A stretch of 42,867 nt of DNA from an uncultured Lachnospiraceae bacterium (GTDB lineage Bacteria > Bacillota > Clostridia > Lachnospirales > Lachnospiraceae). The DNA lies in assembly GCA_945787565.1 (NCBI GenBank), contig CALZIE010000006.1, positions 1 to 42,867 of the forward strand, in the 5' to 3' direction. The notes beneath the pieces are model-generated. The model was given only the letters and a program-made list of their open reading frames with translations, was not told where the DNA came from and did no database searches. Of the stretch, positions 24,109 to 33,138 are shown in pieces (within the stretch, counting starts at the first letter, position 1; each line of letters opens with the position of its first letter). Position numbers and translations under genes: made by a program.

Positions 24109-26166
24109 TTAGAAGATCAGTCCGCCAATAACATTGATTAAGCATGCTACGATATAGGCAACTAACATCTGGAACCCAACTGCTTTAAATGTCCATTTCC
24201 AAGTTCCCATTTCCTTACGTAATGCACCAACTGCCGCAAAGCAAGGCATACATAATAAGTTAAATGCCATATAAGCATATGCTGTTACCTGAGTAAATAC
24301 GACTTCGATTCCTGGAAGAGCTGCTGCACCTTCTGCTGCCGCATCGGCAACACCTTCTCCTGCATTGAATAAAACACCGAATGTAGACACGATATTCTCT
24401 TTTGCAATAAATCCAGTAATCGTACCAACAACTGGTCTCCAGTCTCCACCAAATCCAAGCGGAATGAAAATGAAACGAATGGCATTACCGATCTTTGCAA
24501 TGATGCTAGATGCTAACTGATCCTCTTCTAAGTACTGAAGACGGAAGTTAAATCTAGATAAGAACCAGATTAATACCGTAGATGCTAAAATAACGGTTCC
24601 TGCTTTCACTACGAATCCTTTTACTTTTTCCCATCCATGAATTAAAACGCTCTTAAGTGTTGGAACTCGATACTGTGGAAGTTCCATAATAAAGTTAGAT
24701 ACTTCGCCTTTAAACATTGTCTTGCTTAAGATAATACCGCCAAGTACTGCTACTGCCATGCCTAAGAAGTAGATAGAGAATAAAAGAAGCGTACGATTTC
24801 CATTTGGAAATAATGTTGCGGCAAACATCAGATAAATTGGAAGTTTCGCACCACATGACATAAATGGTGTTAACATCATAGTCATTCTACGGTCTTTATC
24901 ATTCTCTAATGTTCTGCTGGCCATCATGGCTGGTACGGAACATCCGAATCCCATTAATAATGGAATAAAGGATTTACCGGATAAACCAAACTTACGGAAT
25001 AATTTATCCATAACAAAGGCTACTCTGGCCATATAACCGCTATCCTCTAAGAAGGACATTAATAAGAACAGAATCAAAATCTGTGGAAGGAAAGATACAA
25101 CGCCGCCAAGACCTGCTAAAATACCATCTCCAACTAATGACAATGCCCATCCAGAAGCGCCTGCACTTTCTAATCCATTCATAATGACGTCTGTTAGAGG
25201 TCCTTCCCAGAAGTCACATACAACGCCCTGAAGCCATGTTCCGATTCCCGGTATTACACCAAAGATGGTTTCTCCAAACGTAATACTGAACATCAGATAC
25301 ATAATACCTGCGAAAATTGGAAGCGCTAAGATTCGGTTAGTCAAAATCTTATCTAATTTATCGGATTTTGTCTCAACATGTCCCTGCTGCTTTTTCTTTA
25401 CGGACGCTTTTACTAATTTTGCAATATGCTTATATTTGCAGTCTGCAATCAACGCTTCTAAATCTGCTTCGGTTTTCTCTTCTGTCTGACTTACAATACC
25501 ATCAAACTTTTCTCGTAATTTAGAATCCAGATCACGAAGCACAATTTCGTCGCCTTCTAAGATTTTAATTGCTTTCCAGTTTCGATCCTCCACTGTGCCG
25601 TCTAATGTTGCTGCAATCTCCTCGATTCCATCTAACAATCCTTGTGGATATGTTACAGCCTTCGCTATCTTATCCTTTTTCTTACCTTCTTCCACTGCAG
25701 CGTTCATTAACTCGGTCATTCCTTTTCCGCTTCTCGCTACAATTGGGATGACTGGTATTCCAAGAAGTTTCTCTAATTCCTTTTCATTGATCTTATCGCC
25801 ACGAGCTTCCACTTCATCCATCATATTTAAAGCAACAACCATTGGAATTCCTGTTTCTGCAATCTGCATAGTCAGATATAGGTTACGTTCAATATTGGTA
25901 GCATCCACGATATTGATTACAACATCCGGCTTTTCCTTTACAATATAATCTCTTGCAATAATTTCTTCCTGGGAATAAGGTGATAACGAATATGTACCTG
26001 GAAGATCTAAGATTACTACCTCTTTATTCTTACGGTATATCCCCTCTTTTTTATCTACCGTAACACCTGGCCAGTTACCTACATGCTGTTTTGAACCTGT
26101 TAATTCATTGAACAGAGTGGTCTTTCCACAATTTGGATTCCCTGCTAGTGCAATTCTAATGCTCAT
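24109..26166 (-). CDS. feoB: Ferrous iron transport protein B
   Basis: Main ferrous iron permease: cytoplasmic N-terminal G domain plus a membrane domain. G1 GNPNCGKTT is at 9-17, the switch region with GVTVDKKEG at 34-42, G3 DLPG at 54-57 and G4 NMMD at 114-117. Membrane helices begin near residue 285 (LPIFAGIMYLMFSI), with a Gate motif in PLLMGFGCSVPAMMASRTL and its paralogue later in AYMAFNLLCMPCFAAVGALRKEMGTW. At 685 residues it is a short clostridial form. The start has a GGGAGG ribosome binding site, and a GTTAGC-type dyad lies 21 bases before the ATG. The two feoA genes lie upstream, separated by 177 bases that contain the dyad but no gene. Confidence 0.96.
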   Translation of the reverse strand: MSIRIALAGNPNCGKTTLFNELTGSKQHVGNWPGVTVDKKEGIYRKNKEVVILDLPGTYSLSPYSQEEIIARDYIVKEKPDVVINIVDATNIERNLYLTMQIAETGIPMVVALNMMDEVEARGDKINEKELEKLLGIPVIPIVARSGKGMTELMNAAVEEGKKKDKIAKAVTYPQGLLDGIEEIAATLDGTVEDRNWKAIKILEGDEIVLRDLDSKLREKFDGIVSQTEEKTEADLEALIADCKYKHIAKLVKASVKKKQQGHVETKSDKLDKILTNRILALPIFAGIMYLMFSITFGETIFGVIPGIGTWLQGVVCDFWEGPLTDVIMNGLESAGASGWALSLVGDGILAGLGGVVSFLPQILILFLLMSFLEDSGYMARVAFVMDKLFRKFGLSGKSFIPLLMGFGCSVPAMMASRTLENDKDRRMTMMLTPFMSCGAKLPIYLMFAATLFPNGNRTLLLFSIYFLGMAVAVLGGIILSKTMFKGEVSNFIMELPQYRVPTLKSVLIHGWEKVKGFVVKAGTVILASTVLIWFLSRFNFRLQYLEEDQLASSIIAKIGNAIRFIFIPLGFGGDWRPVVGTITGFIAKENIVSTFGVLFNAGEGVADAAAEGAAALPGIEVVFTQVTAYAYMAFNLLCMPCFAAVGALRKEMGTWKWTFKAVGFQMLVAYIVACLINVIGGLIF

Positions 26167-26186
26167 TGTCTTCCTCCCTTTTTTGT

Positions 26187-26202
26187 GTTAGCCAAAGCTA
26201 AC
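26187..26202. promoter_or_regulatory. Dyad GTTAGC-CAAA-GCTAAC upstream of feoB
   Basis: Perfect 6-base arms with a 4-base spacer, immediately before the feoB ribosome binding site. It shares both arms with the palindrome at 22855-22870. As DNA it is a candidate repressor site; as RNA it would form a small tetraloop hairpin just before the Shine-Dalgarno sequence. Confidence 0.6.
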
Positions 26203-26343
26203 TCTTGCGCGTCTTTCAACCTTTCTTCGCTTCCTGGATGCAAGAATCACGCTTTCCCTTTTTCGTATTTTCTTAATGTAAATCTGTTTGTTAACCAGCC
26301 GTAAGCACTTTTCTTAACGATTGCCTACTATACTGATAAAAAC

Positions 26344-26565
26344 TTACGCAATCGTGATCTGAAGCGCTTCTGTCTTGCGTAGGCTTAACTCATATCCTCT
26401 GATATTTACCTCGATCGGATCTCCAAGCGGTGCTACCTTAATTATCTTGATCTCAGTCCCCGGTGTCACACCCATATCCATGATTCGTCTCTTTAATGGT
26501 CCCTTTGTTCCAATTCCTTTTACAATTCCGGACTGACCTGGCTTTAACTCATCTAATGTCATCAT
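26344..26565 (-). CDS. feoA: FeoA domain protein (second copy)
   Basis: A 73-residue SH3-like FeoA protein that works with FeoB in ferrous iron uptake. It contains LKPGQSGIVKGIGTKGPLKRRIMDMGVTPGTEIKIIKVAPLGDPIEVNIRGYELSLRKTEA (residues 7-67), the full FeoA domain. This copy has the DPIEVNIRGYELSLR ending typical of canonical FeoA. It starts nine bases after the first feoA gene, with an AGGAGG ribosome binding site, so the two are co-translated. Confidence 0.93.
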   Translation of the reverse strand: MMTLDELKPGQSGIVKGIGTKGPLKRRIMDMGVTPGTEIKIIKVAPLGDPIEVNIRGYELSLRKTEALQITIA

Positions 26566-26573
26566 TCTTCCTC

Positions 26574-26786
26574 CTATGCAACCATAATCTTGGAAGCCAG
26601 ACTCTTATTCACTGCCACTCTGACACCCTTAACTAATATGATCAGACCACTTTCATTCTCAGAAAGAACTTTAACTTCTTCCCCTTTAACAAATCCAATA
26701 TCCTGTAAATGTCTTTTTACATCTTCTTTACCACGAAACTCCTGAATCACCTTAATTTCTCCAAGTTCAGCAAATGATAATGGCAT
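26574..26786 (-). CDS. feoA: FeoA domain protein (first copy)
   Basis: A 70-residue FeoA-type protein, first gene of the iron operon. It has LAELGEIKVI-like N-terminal residues, then DVKRHLQDIGFVKGEEVKVLSENESGLIILVKGVRVAVNKSLASKI. It diverges from the second copy (NESGLIILVKGVRVAVNK in place of GDPIEVNIRGYELSLR), so the two are not recent duplicates. Paired feoA genes are common in Clostridia; their separate jobs are not known. The start has a GGGGGAAG ribosome binding site and a promoter flanked by Fur boxes upstream. Confidence 0.92.
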   Translation of the reverse strand: MPLSFAELGEIKVIQEFRGKEDVKRHLQDIGFVKGEEVKVLSENESGLIILVKGVRVAVNKSLASKIMVA

Positions 26787-26823
26787 TCTGTCTTCCCCCT
26801 TTTATTCAATAACGCTCACTTTG

Positions 26824-26840
26824 TTGATAGTGATTATCAA
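26824..26840. promoter_or_regulatory. Fur box downstream of the feo promoter
   Basis: TTGATAGTGATTATCAA matches the 7-1-7 Fur consensus TGATAATNATTATCA with one mismatch. It covers the predicted start of transcription, a classic repression position. Confidence 0.75.
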
Positions 26841-26850
26841 ATTCAAACAT

Positions 26851-26879
26851 ATCTTACACCCATACTCATCATTTGTCAA
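26851..26879 (-). promoter_or_regulatory. Promoter of the feo operon
   Basis: Perfect TTGACA (26874-26879) and TAAGAT (26851-26856) on the minus strand, 17 bases apart. It lies between two Fur-box-like sequences. Confidence 0.7.
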
Positions 26880-26887
26880 TAATGCAA

Positions 26888-26904
26888 TTGATATTTATTA
26901 TCAA
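26888..26904. promoter_or_regulatory. Second Fur-box-like sequence upstream of the feo promoter
   Basis: TTGATATTTATTATCAA matches TGATAATNATTATCA with one mismatch and lies just upstream of the -35 box. With the site at 26824-26840 it brackets the promoter; the centres are 64 bases apart. Confidence 0.65.
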
Positions 26905-26948
26905 TTAAATTCTTTCCGTCTTCCTCCAAACATGCCCCTGGCTCAGAA

Positions 26949-26999
26949 CGGCAAAAAGAGGCTGACCAAGTCTCCTACTTAGTCAGCCTCTTTTTGCCG
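26949..26999. terminator. Bidirectional terminator of pgi
   Basis: A perfect 18-bp stem (26949-26966 with 26982-26999; arm CGGCAAAAAGAGGCTGAC) with a 15-base loop. It ends the pgi transcript and insulates the feo promoter just downstream. Confidence 0.8.
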
Positions 27000-27015
27000 A
27001 ACCTCCGTCTGCACA

Positions 27016-28362
27016 TTATAATCGTGACATCAGTTCTTCGCGAAGTTCTTCATAGCCTGGTTTGCCAAGAAGAGCAAACATATTCTTCTTGTAGCTTTCT
27101 ACTCCTGGCTGATCAAATGGGTTTACTCCAAGCAGATAACCACTGATGGCACAAGCAAATTCAAAGAAATAGAATAACTCACCAAGATAGAACTCATTCT
27201 GCTCTGGAATATGAACAAGAAGGTTTGGTACATCTCCGTCTGTATGTGCAAGAATCGTTCCTTTCATTGCACTCTTATTGATAAAATCAACTGATTTACC
27301 AGCAAGATAGTTAAGACCATCTAAATCTACTTCTTCCTCTTCTAATACAACTTCACAGCTTGGCTTATCTAACGATAATACGGTCTCAAACATTGTTCTC
27401 TGTCCGTCCTGAATAAACTGTCCCATAGAATGAAGGTCAGTTGTCAGATCGACAGCTGCTGGGAAAATACCCTTATGATCCTTTCCTTCACTCTCTCCGT
27501 AAAGCTGTTTCCACCATTCATTCACATAGTGGAAGGATGGCTCATAGTTTGCTAATACTTCAATGCTCTTACCTTTTCTTAATAACAGGTTACGAACAGC
27601 TGCATACTGCATGGAGTCATTCTCGGAAAAATCATTATTCAGACAACGCTCTCTCATGCTTGCTGCACCTTCCATTAACTTTGTGATATCCGCACCGCTA
27701 ACAGCGATTGGAAGAAGACCTACTGCTGTTAAAACAGAGTAACGTCCACCAACATCATCTGGAACAACAAAAGTCTCATAGCCTTCTTCTGTTGCTAACT
27801 TCTTTAATGCTCCTCTTGCCTTATCTGTTGTGGCATAGATTCTCTTTGCTGCTTCCTCTTTGCCATACTTTTCTGTTAACAGTTTTTTAAATACACGGAA
27901 AGCGATTGCTGGTTCTGTTGTTGTTCCAGACTTGCTGATGATATTAATGGAGAAATCTTTTCCTTCTAACACCTGCATTAAGTGTGTGATATAAGTACTG
28001 CTGATATTGTTGCCTACATAATAGATCTCCGGTGTCTTGCGAACTTCCTTTGATACTGAATTATAGAAATTATGGCGTAAAAATTCAATGGCTGCTCTGG
28101 CACCTAAGTAGGAACCGCCAATACCGATTACTAATAATACATCGGAGTCACTCTGAATCTTTGTTGCTGCCTCCTTGATTCGTCCAAACTCTTCCTTGTC
28201 ATAGTTAACCGGCAAATCGATCCACCCCAGAAAATCATTACCTGCACCATCTCTGCCTAATAATACTTCCTTTGCTAGATTTGCTGATTTTTCGATGTAA
28301 CTTACTTCTTCAGAACGGATAAATTTCTTTGCTAAAGAATAGTCAAACGTCACCTTGTCCAT
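27016..28362 (-). CDS. pgi: Glucose-6-phosphate isomerase
   Basis: Interconverts glucose 6-phosphate and fructose 6-phosphate in glycolysis. The start is set at 28362, because AAGGAGA lies nine bases before that ATG; the in-frame ATG seven codons upstream (28383) has no ribosome binding site. The 448-residue protein has the Bacillus-type short PGI layout: [20 protein letters not shown], sugar-phosphate loop [35 protein letters not shown] (PGI signature 1 region) and [15 protein letters not shown]. It is monocistronic, with its own terminator. Confidence 0.95.
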   Translation of the reverse strand: MDKVTFDYSLAKKFIRSEEVSYIEKSANLAKEVLLGRDGAGNDFLGWIDLPVNYDKEEFGRIKEAATKIQSDSDVLLVIGIGGSYLGARAAIEFLRHNFYNSVSKEVRKTPEIYYVGNNISSTYITHLMQVLEGKDFSINIISKSGTTTEPAIAFRVFKKLLTEKYGKEEAAKRIYATTDKARGALKKLATEEGYETFVVPDDVGGRYSVLTAVGLLPIAVSGADITKLMEGAASMRERCLNNDFSENDSMQYAAVRNLLLRKGKSIEVLANYEPSFHYVNEWWKQLYGESEGKDHKGIFPAAVDLTTDLHSMGQFIQDGQRTMFETVLSLDKPSCEVVLEEEEVDLDGLNYLAGKSVDFINKSAMKGTILAHTDGDVPNLLVHIPEQNEFYLGELFYFFEFACAISGYLLGVNPFDQPGVESYKKNMFALLGKPGYEELREELMSRL

Positions 28363-28533
28363 ATGATAACTCTCCTTCTTCATGTCTGTATGGCATGTAT
28401 TTATTAATGTTTTTTATTTGATTCTTTTTCTTTCTTTATTTTACCAAAATAGCCCCTATTTATCAATACTCCAGCAGCATTCCCGCCACCAGCCGTATAG
28501 GTTATATCAATTGGTTACTGCCTGTGTTTGTCT

Positions 28534-29994
28534 CTATGCCAAGAATTCCTTTAACACTTCTTCAATCAGCTTGTCCTCGGCCGCTTTCTCTTTTTCTTTG
28601 ACTTCTGGCTGTCCTTTGCTGACTGGTATGTTATCATCCTTTAAAATAGACATATCTTTCTTTTCTACACTGGCTGCTGTATCTGCTGTATGCTCCGGTG
28701 CAAAACTAGATACCGAAATAGATTCTTCCTCTTGCTCTAATCCCTTGTCGGTCATGGTTTCTGATTCTGCTGCTTTCCTCATCTGGCTATAGCGCTCATT
28801 CTCTTCTGCTCTCTTAAGACGTTCTAACTCCATCTCCTGTCTTAAGCGCATCTTCTTTTCTAATACTTCCTGATTGGTGATGCCATCACGTGATGCACGC
28901 TTTGCATCATTCTTCTTTTCTCTTTGTGCGCGCTTTTGTTCCAGTTTTGCCTCTTCTTCTTTTCTCTTTGACTGAATCCGCTCAAGTTTTGCAGCTTCTT
29001 TTTGTTCCAAACGCTCCTGCTTTGCAATCCGCTTCTCTTCTTTTTTATCGAACTTATTCTTCTTTACATTTTCTTTTGCCATTACTTTCTCGTCTTTCTT
29101 TCTCTGGCGGTTCATTGCTTCCTGCATCTTTAGTTCTTCTTCCTGTCTTTGTTTCTCTTCTTTTAGCCTTCTTTTATCTTCCTGTGCCACTCTTCTTCCC
29201 GAACCATAAGTAGCATCTTTAAAATTTCTGGTTTCTGAGTCATTGGTCTTAAAATCAATCTCTGAGCTAGTCCTGTATCTCCTCTGACTGCTCTGAATTG
29301 GAATCCTCTCTAATGGCACCTCGTCTAACTGTACTGGCTCTACACGAAGCTCTCCAGTCTTCTTAACCTTAGAATCATTCTTAGCTCCTTCTGTGCTGCA
29401 TGCGGTATGTATGGATGGGTTTCCATCTGCAAAATATTCCTGATTATATCTTGCTAACTGCTCTGGATAAAAATGCTCCCTTTCAAGTCTGACCTTCAAG
29501 TAATTTTCAAAGTAATCATTCAGATTTAAGTGGAGCAATGTGCGATGATCCTTAATATTCACAATGTTATCCACAATAATAACAATTAAGCTTGTCCATA
29601 AGCCAGTGAAGAATGTGAATAAAGTCTGTTTCCATCCACAGTCATAGAGAATGCCTAGAACACCTGCAATAGAGCCTGTTAAGAGACATGCTGAAACAGT
29701 CTGTCCACTTATCCTCTCCCATGTGGATAACAGGATTCCACAGAATTTCCTCCTATTCACATACTTATCCACAAAAACATCCACATTATTAACACCAATC
29801 TTTAGCTGATAGCAGGTCTCAAACTTTAGTTTCATCTGCTTCATCCATCGTTTTTTGGTGTTGCTCATAGAATCTGATGCCTTTATCATTCGGGAATATG
29901 CAATTAACAAGAATAATTTAATGATTACCCCAAATGCACACAGACCACCCATAATGTACAAAAACACGTACCTGTCAAATAATTCTTGCACCAC
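28534..29994 (-). CDS. Membrane protein with a long Lys/Glu-rich coiled-coil tail, unknown function
   Basis: I do not recognise this 486-residue protein. It has three membrane helices (about 10-32, 99-118 and 123-142) with the short basic region 36-92 between the first two. A soluble part follows, then a highly charged helix-forming segment (about 265-415) of Lys, Glu, Arg and Gln with little hydrophobic content, beginning EDKRRLKEEKQRQEEE; this is probably a single long helix or coiled coil. The final 70 residues are acidic. No enzymatic motif was found. It is monocistronic, near pgi and the trmH-like gene. It could be a cytoplasmic scaffold or cell-envelope-associated factor. Confidence 0.75.
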   Translation of the reverse strand: MVQELFDRYVFLYIMGGLCAFGVIIKLFLLIAYSRMIKASDSMSNTKKRWMKQMKLKFETCYQLKIGVNNVDVFVDKYVNRRKFCGILLSTWERISGQTVSACLLTGSIAGVLGILYDCGWKQTLFTFFTGLWTSLIVIIVDNIVNIKDHRTLLHLNLNDYFENYLKVRLEREHFYPEQLARYNQEYFADGNPSIHTACSTEGAKNDSKVKKTGELRVEPVQLDEVPLERIPIQSSQRRYRTSSEIDFKTNDSETRNFKDATYGSGRRVAQEDKRRLKEEKQRQEEELKMQEAMNRQRKKDEKVMAKENVKKNKFDKKEEKRIAKQERLEQKEAAKLERIQSKRKEEEAKLEQKRAQREKKNDAKRASRDGITNQEVLEKKMRLRQEMELERLKRAEENERYSQMRKAAESETMTDKGLEQEEESISVSSFAPEHTADTAASVEKKDMSILKDDNIPVSKGQPEVKEKEKAAEDKLIEEVLKEFLA

Positions 29995-30112
29995 AACCCA
30001 CGCCTTCCTTTCCAGAAATTTACTTTTATTATACCGTATATTCCTTTATTTGGAAAGTCAAAATACATGCTTTTCATTGACAAATTACTGCACCTGCAAC
30101 TTTTATACTAAA

Positions 30113-30170
30113 AAAAAGCATTACAAAATAGTCATTCTGACACTTAGCTAACTATTTTGTAATGCTTTTT
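30113..30170. terminator. Terminator of the RNA methyltransferase unit
   Basis: A perfect 20-bp stem (30113-30132 with 30151-30170; arm AAAAAGCATTACAAAATAGT) with T-runs on both outer sides, so it can work in both directions. It separates the ktr-methyltransferase unit from the coiled-coil protein gene. Confidence 0.8.
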
Positions 30171-30188
30171 CTTTTATTTTTCGATTTA

Positions 30189-30983
30189 TTACCGGTTTCT
30201 ATTCTGACGATATACTTCATACATCAAAACTGCTGCTGCAATTCCGGCATTCAAAGATTCCACATTTCCTTCCATCGGAATCTTAATATAAGAAGTCGCA
30301 GCATCGGCTGCCTCCCTTGTGAGACCATTCCCCTCATTTCCAATCATGATGGCTGTCTTCTTTTCATAGGATACTTCATCATAATACACAGCGCCCTCTA
30401 AATGAGCTGCATAAACAGAAATGCCTGACTGCTTCATTTTCTCAAGTGTTCCTAAGAAGTCTTCTGCATAGACAAATGGCATACGATAAATTGCTCCCAT
30501 TGTGGAGCGGATTACTTTCGGATTGAAGATATCCACGCATCCTTTGCTTAAAATCACGCCTTTTACTCCGGCACCTTCTGCTGTACGAACGATGGTACCT
30601 AGATTTCCAGGATCGCGTACATCTTCTAACACCACATAAGTACCGACATCCCCTTTGATCATTTCTTCTAGTGAATGCTGTGGTTTTGTCACCACCGCTA
30701 ATACTCCCTGAGGGGTCATCGTCTCTGCAATCTGCTTAAAGACTGCATCTGATACAATCTCATATTCCACGCCGTCAAAGTAATCTGACGCTTTCGCAGT
30801 CATTTCCTCATAAAAGCTTTCGGAAACATAAGTCTTCTGAACTGTCACATTCTTAGCCTGTCTGGCTTCTTCAAACATCTTGCGGCCTTCACAGATAAAG
30901 ACCCCCTGCTCATTACGTTCTTTTGCCTTTGCCTGAAGTTTTATAATATTTTTAATCTGTGCATTGCTAACACTACTAATCAT
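30189..30983 (-). CDS. SpoU/TrmH-family RNA 2'-O-ribose methyltransferase
   Basis: SAM-dependent methylation of ribose in rRNA or tRNA. In 264 residues there is an N-terminal substrate-binding domain (1-100, with FICEGRKMFEEA) and a knotted SPOUT domain with VVLEDVRDPGNLGTIVRTAEGAGVKGVILS, IRSTMGAIYRMPFVY and MIGNEGNGLTREAADAATSYIKIPMEGNVESLNAGIAAAVLMYEVYR. These are the three TrmH motifs. The length and N-terminal domain fit the RlmB/YsgA type. It starts 22 bases after ktrA and probably shares its transcript. The exact nucleotide target is unknown. Confidence 0.92.
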   Translation of the reverse strand: MISSVSNAQIKNIIKLQAKAKERNEQGVFICEGRKMFEEARQAKNVTVQKTYVSESFYEEMTAKASDYFDGVEYEIVSDAVFKQIAETMTPQGVLAVVTKPQHSLEEMIKGDVGTYVVLEDVRDPGNLGTIVRTAEGAGVKGVILSKGCVDIFNPKVIRSTMGAIYRMPFVYAEDFLGTLEKMKQSGISVYAAHLEGAVYYDEVSYEKKTAIMIGNEGNGLTREAADAATSYIKIPMEGNVESLNAGIAAAVLMYEVYRQNRNR

Positions 30984-31004
30984 AATTACACCTTATATTT
31001 TCTC

Positions 31005-31658
31005 TTACTTATTGGCAAGTCGATTCAACTGTTCGTTCTTTCCGATCACCACAAGAACATCGTTACGGTTAATCGGCATGTCTGCATCCGGGTTAATATC
31101 AAGCACATCTGAACGCTTGATTGCAATTACATTGATTTTATCTTTTGCACGCAGATTCAGCTCACGAAGGCTCTTTCCAATCCATTCATCTGGTGCGTCT
31201 AACTCCATCATGCTAAATGTAGAAGAAAGCTCTACTGCATCAAAGAAATTGCCCATAATCAGATTGTTAGCGATTCGGATTCCGGTTTCCTTTTCTGGGA
31301 ATACAACCATATCCGCGCCAACTTTCTTTAATACTTTAGAATGGATCTCATTCTGCGCTTTTGCTAATACATAAGGAACACCTAATTCCTTTACTAAGAT
31401 AGTAGCCATTACACTTGCTTCTAAATTCTTACCAATTGCCACGATTGCTCCATCGAAATTGCCAATTCCTAAAGAAGCTAATGCATCACCGTCTGTAATA
31501 TCTGCTTTTACCGCATAGGTTACAAAATCCGCGATTTCATGTACTTTATCTTCATCCGCATCTACTGCTAATACTTCGCAGCCACTCTCTGCTAATGTAG
31601 TTGCCACGCTTGTTCCAAAACGGCCTAATCCAAATACTACAAATTCTTTCTTCGCCAT
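31005..31658 (-). CDS. ktrA: Potassium uptake regulatory subunit (KtrA/TrkA type)
   Basis: Cytoplasmic RCK protein that binds NAD(H) or ATP/ADP and gates the KtrB channel. It has a Rossmann domain (VVFGLGRFGTSVATTLAESGCEVLAVDADEDKV, residues 6-38) and a C-terminal RCK_C domain (about 135-217). The start at 31658 follows GGAGG; the in-frame GTG four codons earlier lies inside that site and is not used here. At 217 residues it has the normal KtrA length. ktrB lies upstream, so the two form a potassium-uptake unit. Confidence 0.93.
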   Translation of the reverse strand: MAKKEFVVFGLGRFGTSVATTLAESGCEVLAVDADEDKVHEIADFVTYAVKADITDGDALASLGIGNFDGAIVAIGKNLEASVMATILVKELGVPYVLAKAQNEIHSKVLKKVGADMVVFPEKETGIRIANNLIMGNFFDAVELSSTFSMMELDAPDEWIGKSLRELNLRAKDKINVIAIKRSDVLDINPDADMPINRNDVLVVIGKNEQLNRLANK

Positions 31659-31709
31659 ACTTACCTCCACTTGCTCTGCTTTTTCCAGACTATCTGTATT
31701 TTCATCCTT

Positions 31710-33077
31710 CTATCCAACTAAGAATTTGCCTTCTGGCAATGTTCTCTCTGCTCTGTGCTTATTTGTATTGAAGGCTAACGCCATGGTAATCGGACCAATA
31801 CGTCCTAAGAACATGCTTACCATGATTACAATCTTTCCAGCCGTCGTGAGCGTTCCTGTCATTGCTCTAGAAAGACCTACTGTAGCGATTGCAGATGTTG
31901 TCTCATATACCGTATCTAAGAAACTGCTATCCTGAATGGCAGTTAACATAACTGTTGTCACAACCATGACGGAAAAACTTACTACAATGACTGCCATTGC
32001 CTTTCTAATATAGTGATCCGCCACTTTCCGTTTGAATACTTCGGCATCCTTCTTTCCTTGAATCAGAGAAACCGTAGATATTAATACAAATGCTACCGTT
32101 ACCGTTTTCACACCACCTGCGGTACCAGATGGAGATCCTCCGATAAACATAAGTACCAAATACACAACGCTTGTCGCATGCTCAAAATTCTCCTGTGGAA
32201 TCATCGCAAATCCCGCTGTTCTCGTAGTCACAGACTGGAATAGAGATGCTAAAATCTTATTTTTCATTGGAAGGTTACCAATTGTCTCAGGATTGTTGAA
32301 CTCTAAAATAAAGGTAAGTACCGTTCCTCCTACAATTAAAACTGCAGTCACTAAAAATACCACTTTTGAGTGTACCGTTAATTTCTGAAAAAAGTCTCGA
32401 CATCTGTTCTCTTTTCTTTTAATAGAGCTTACCACTTTTCCGATATCCCACCATACCGGAAAGCCGATACCACCTACAATAATCAACAGCATCGTGACAA
32501 TATTCATCAAAACATTATCCCGATAAGGAACAAAACTGCTGTCTCCCACTAAGTCAATCCCGGCATTACAGAATGCGGAAATGGAGTGGAAGATGGAAAA
32601 CCACATTCCTTTGATAAAACCATACTGAGGAACAAACTGAAAAGAATATAAGAAAGCACCGATTCCTTCCACGATTAAAGTCCAACGTATTATCTTCTTA
32701 GTCATTTTTACCAGACCGCTTAATGTATCTAGATTATAAGAATCCTGAATTAACAGACGGTCTGATAGTGTTACCCTCTTTCCTAACAATAAAAGGATTG
32801 TAGTCGTAAAGGTAACAACTCCAAGCCCTCCAAACTGAATCAAAAAAAGGATAACGAACTGCCCAAATAAACTCCAGTGTTCAGCTGTCGTAACAGTCGT
32901 AAGACCAGTCACACATAAGGATGTCGTTGCTGTAAAAAAAGAATCCACAAGCGGGGTCACGCTTCCATCCCTTGTTGCAATTGGAAGAGATAACAAGATT
33001 GTCCCTAATATAATTCCTCCAAGAAACCCCATCACTATTAATCTGGTAGTAGAAAACTTTCGTTTTTTATGAAGCAT
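31710..33077 (-). CDS. ktrB: Potassium uptake channel subunit (KtrB/TrkH type)
   Basis: Membrane channel of the Ktr system, 455 residues with four M1-P-M2 repeats. The four filter glycines can be seen in SLCVTGLTT, SAFCNAGID, VTTRTAGFAM and SAIATVGLS, as expected in KtrB. The second half has the intramembrane loop region GGSPSGTAGGVKTVTVAF that controls the gate. The gene lies directly upstream of ktrA. The length fits KtrB (about 440-460) rather than the longer TrkH. A GGAGGCAAAG ribosome binding site precedes the ATG. Confidence 0.94.
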   Translation of the reverse strand: MLHKKRKFSTTRLIVMGFLGGIILGTILLSLPIATRDGSVTPLVDSFFTATTSLCVTGLTTVTTAEHWSLFGQFVILFLIQFGGLGVVTFTTTILLLLGKRVTLSDRLLIQDSYNLDTLSGLVKMTKKIIRWTLIVEGIGAFLYSFQFVPQYGFIKGMWFSIFHSISAFCNAGIDLVGDSSFVPYRDNVLMNIVTMLLIIVGGIGFPVWWDIGKVVSSIKRKENRCRDFFQKLTVHSKVVFLVTAVLIVGGTVLTFILEFNNPETIGNLPMKNKILASLFQSVTTRTAGFAMIPQENFEHATSVVYLVLMFIGGSPSGTAGGVKTVTVAFVLISTVSLIQGKKDAEVFKRKVADHYIRKAMAVIVVSFSVMVVTTVMLTAIQDSSFLDTVYETTSAIATVGLSRAMTGTLTTAGKIVIMVSMFLGRIGPITMALAFNTNKHRAERTLPEGKFLVG

Positions 33078-33104
33078 TCCTTTGCCTCCTTATATTCTAA
33101 AACA

Positions 33105-33132
33105 GGGGGGTGCCGCCTAAGCAGACACCCCC
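33105..33132 (-). terminator. Terminator of the rho-prfA cluster
   Basis: GGGGGTG (33106-33112) pairs with CACCCCC (33126-33132) on both sides of a 13-base loop, followed on the minus strand by TGTTTTAG. It ends the prfA transcript upstream of ktrB. Confidence 0.7.
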
Positions 33133-33138
33133 ATATTC

